NCBI GenBank assembly: GCA_963920575.1
Contig: OY986971.1
Location: 9,488,779 to 9,552,778, forward strand
DNA from: Narthecium ossifragum
Taxonomy: Eukaryota > Streptophyta > Magnoliopsida > Dioscoreales > Nartheciaceae
Direction of reading: 5' to 3'
Length of the DNA: 64,000 nt
This document shows, piece by piece, positions 61,711 through 64,000 of the stretch. Positions within the stretch are counted from its first letter, which is position 1, and the number at the start of each line of letters is the position of its first letter. Under the pieces are notes generated by a model that worked only from the letters and a program-made list of their open reading frames with translations, was not told where the DNA came from and did no database searches. Both the position numbers and the translations under genes were made by a program.

Positions 61711-62714
61711 TGGTTGGATAAAGTTAGAACTATAAAAAGGAAGAACCAATCATAGGAAGAGACATTTATATTTTATCAGATTCATAATTCTATATCTTCC
61801 AGTTAAGGTGATTGGGATGTGAATCCCTTAACTGAGTATTATATGAACCATTGAGAAGAGAAGAACCTAAATCCGAGTGAAGTGATTCCTGAAGCCTAGC
61901 CTCATTCAAATCTTGATTTCTTTCGTTAACTTTATCTTACTATTACATCTTCGATCTATTTTCTTAATTTTTCATCGCTCTTGATTGTTTTCAATTCATT
62001 GTTATCTGTGTTTCTGGATCTTTCCTACTTGTCTCTCTGTGGGATTCGACCTCTCTTATGCTGTACAGCACCGCGACCGCTGTGCGTGACACATTTGAGC
62101 GACATCAGTGACCCCATGCCATGTCAGTGCCATGTCACCGTCTTCCTCCTCCTTCCTTCTCTCTCCCGTGCCCAAACCCTAAGCTATCGCCGACCATCGC
62201 CGTTCTCTCCTCTCTGGCCGCCCCCGTCGCCATCCAAGACCGCCAACGTCTTCCCCTATCTCCCACGACTCCGGCCATACCTTTCCCGTCGTCCTTCACC
62301 GTCTCCGGTGATACCCACAGTCGTCCAACCTTCGATCTCCGCTGCCCTCAACCCCGGTCTCGCCCTAAACTCCTCTAAAGTCGTCCCAAGCCTCCTATTC
62401 TGACCTTCCCTGACCGTTTCCGACATCCCAAGCCCCGCCGAGCTCCCCGTCGTCGTCCCCGACGCCGGCCTCCTCTAAATCCGCCGTCCACCTCCCAGAT
62501 CCGGCCGATCCGCCACCAACCTCCCAAATCCGAGCCGTTGGATCTCTTCCCCACCGTCCTACGACCATTCCTGCCAAGATCCCGACCGCCGTCGACGTCC
62601 CTACGCCGGCGATCCACTCCAGTGACCTCTCAATCGTCGGATCTCCCAGCCAACCCTTGACCCACTCAGCCAACCTTAACCGGTTCAGCCAGACCACTTA
62701 ACCCAATCCTAGCC

Positions 62715-64000
62715 TGTGAGGACCTGCCCCTCTACCCCTGTGGCTCGTTGTAGACCGCAAGGGCAATTTGGTAAATTGCGCCTTGTTGGGTTGTTTCACA
62801 CCCGCGTGTGCACACACTGGCCATGTTTGTGTTCGTGTTTGTTTAGAATGGCTAGGTGAACCCGAGATCGGAAGATCTGAGCTTGGGCTTGTGTTTTAGC
62901 CCAAGTTTGCCTTTCTAAGTAAAGGAGATCGATCTGGATGGCTAGGGAGATCGATCTGGATTGCAAAGGAGATCGATCTGGATTTCAAGGAGATCGATCT
63001 GGATTGCAAAGGAGATCGATCTCACATGCCTTGGAGATGGATCGTGCTCGAGTCGGTGTTTTCTTTCTCTTTCGCGAGGACGGCCGTCGGCCGTCGCTCT
63101 CCCCTGTCAGAGAGGGAAGACTTCCTCTCCCTTTCCCCCCAGCGTTTTCCCGTTTTTCCGGCTTTCCCCAGGCTTTTCCTTCCTTTTCTTCCCTTCCCTT
63201 CTCTTGTCTTCTTCTTCCTTCTTTCTCTCTTTCCCGCGGTGCTCTGTTTTCTCCTCTTTACCGCCGGCGAGCTTCATCTCCTCCGTTCTCCCTCCTCCGG
63301 CCATCTTTTCCGGCGTTCTAAGACTCGTTGGATTCATGACAACGAGAGGAAGATCCCTGAAGTGGTTTGGAGGCTTGTTGGTGATCAAATCGCGGGGAAT
63401 CAGCCGAGGAAAGCGGAGCTAGGTAGGGTTATACCTACTGTGTTCTTTTCGGGTTTTCTTGAGATCTAGCCATTGGATCTTGTTGATCCTTGCTTTGTTG
63501 GATTCCTTATGCCTTGTAGAATAACTGATTTAAGTTTGATGTTAATCAGTTGATATTTGAGTAGGTTTTTTGCAAGATTAGTCTCGGATTTCTGGTTTTC
63601 TGCTGTTCTTGAGAAACAGCCGGCTTGCGGCGAGTTTTCCGGCCGGCTAGTACATAATCTTGGATTTTCATAAACATAATAGTTGTAGAGCTATTCGTTA
63701 GCTTTCCATTCCATCTTGTTTCATATTTTTCCGATTTATGTACGATTTCTTATGAATTGTTTTCTGAAGGGCTGCGTTGCAGCAATTAATGGGTAAGTTA
63801 GTTTGATTAACGATTTTGATTAGTGTTTTCCCGTTTATCCAACCGTTGGATGATTATGAGTTTTTGATATGATGATCCTGGTTTATACACCTACTGGTGA
63901 CTAAGTTGGATCTTGAATCCGACATCATTTAGGCGTCGGATCGACGGGATCAATTAGCCCCTAAGTAGTGGTTTTGGGTGTTTGAATATAATATTATATT
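62715..64000 (+). mobile_element. TGTGAGGACC-class LTR, right end outside the window
   Basis: Starts TGTGAGGACCTGCCCC directly after TAGCC (62710-62714), the presumed TSD. It shares CAAGGGCAATTTGGTAAATTGCGCC and the leader layout with 33595-36841. GGAGATCGATCTGGATT units (62925-63030) are followed by a pyrimidine-rich leader. Whether it is a solo LTR cannot be told, because the window ends inside it. Confidence 0.8.
62925..63035. repeat. GGAGATCGATCTGGATTGCAAA tandem units
   Basis: Six tandem units of about 18 bp centred on AGATCGATCT. Confidence 0.93.

Larger units (their letters stand above)
60282..62107 (+). mobile_element. Solo LTR, TGATGAG..ACATCA type
   Basis: 1826 bp, starting TGATGAGTGCATGAAAG and ending TGAGCGACATCA, with TSD GTGAC (60277-60281, 62108-62112). 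Contains GTGGGATTCGACC near the end, as in Tat/Athila-group LTRs (inference). A repeated segment of about 100 bp (TTTGCTATGCATTGCC, GTATTGT.TATTCTTAG) occurs three times at 61485-61710. Palindromic TCCGATCGATCGGACT units lie at 60645-61075. Confidence 0.88.
57172..62714 (+). mobile_element. Non-autonomous LTR element, 3' end truncated
   Basis: 5' LTR 57172-58001, PBS TGGTATCAGAGC 58005-58016, internal region to 59780, polypurine tract AAGGAAGGGGGGA (59768-59780), then 3' LTR from 59781 (TGATACGAGT). The 3' LTR is interrupted by a solo LTR (60282-62107) and cut at 62714 by another LTR. The internal region (about 1.77 kb) has no RT, integrase or protease. The first base of the 5' LTR is uncertain because the TG is changed (GAATACGAG). 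Confidence 0.78.
59781..62714 (+). repeat. 3' LTR, interrupted and truncated
   Basis: About 1.10 kb of LTR without the solo LTR 60282-62107 and its TSD. A TATAAAAGGACC box is at 60062-60073. It ends at AATCCTAGCC (62714), where a TGTGAGGACC LTR begins; the 5' LTR shows that the family continues about 230 bp further. Confidence 0.8.

Noticed and set aside
62938..63469. Three overlapping open frames of 127-153 codons
   Set aside because: They translate GATCGATC repeats and a pyrimidine-rich LTR leader in three frames; composition, not coding, keeps them open.

Overview
This is nuclear DNA from a flowering plant. The evidence is spliced genes with GT-AG introns, a membrane-protein family known from land plants, LTR retrotransposons primed by initiator-Met tRNA, and dense nested transposons. 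The sequence alone does not fix the species; it does not look like a compact genome. The gene-bearing part is about 1-15300. The rest, about 16350 to the end, is almost entirely transposable elements.

Gene region. On the + strand, 690-7739 carries the last six exons of a medium-chain dehydrogenase/reductase (quinone-oxidoreductase-like). Its protein ends in the peroxisomal signal SKL; its 5' part lies left of the window. Two of its introns hold small DNA transposons with perfect 8-bp target-site duplications (TSDs). Convergent to it on the minus strand, 15042-9583 is a complete nine-exon gene for a 587-residue multi-pass membrane protein of the plant family typified by Arabidopsis At3g27390 (function unknown).

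First transposon nest, 18073-47355. I could resolve the boundaries by TG..CA ends and TSDs. A long-inverted-repeat, Mutator-like element (TSD AAAACCTT, net about 2.66 kb) was split by a composite pair of LTRs (TSD TTGAG). That pair was split by a chromodomain-type Ty3/Gypsy element at 22383-42034 (TSD CTAGG). The Gypsy element received a non-autonomous LTR element in its 5' LTR (TSD TGTCC) and a solo LTR in its RNase H region (TSD AGGAC). That solo LTR was split by another (TSD CTTTG), which holds a 939-bp element with inverted ends (TSD CGTAC). This is six levels deep. A gag-only Copia-type element at 42645-46393 sits in the second level.

Second transposon region, 47594-64000. It holds a solo LTR with a hAT element inside it, a Gypsy gag remnant broken by two near-identical solo LTRs in opposite orientation (51801-57077), and a non-autonomous LTR element (57172 to about 62714) whose 3' LTR carries one solo LTR and is cut by another that runs off the window.

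The most unusual shared signal is that LTRs of clearly different families here (chromodomain Gypsy, a TGATRA..CA class, Copia) each carry arrays of family-specific palindromes built on GATCGATC or GGTCGACC. All retrotransposon coding regions seen are broken by stops, frameshifts or insertions.
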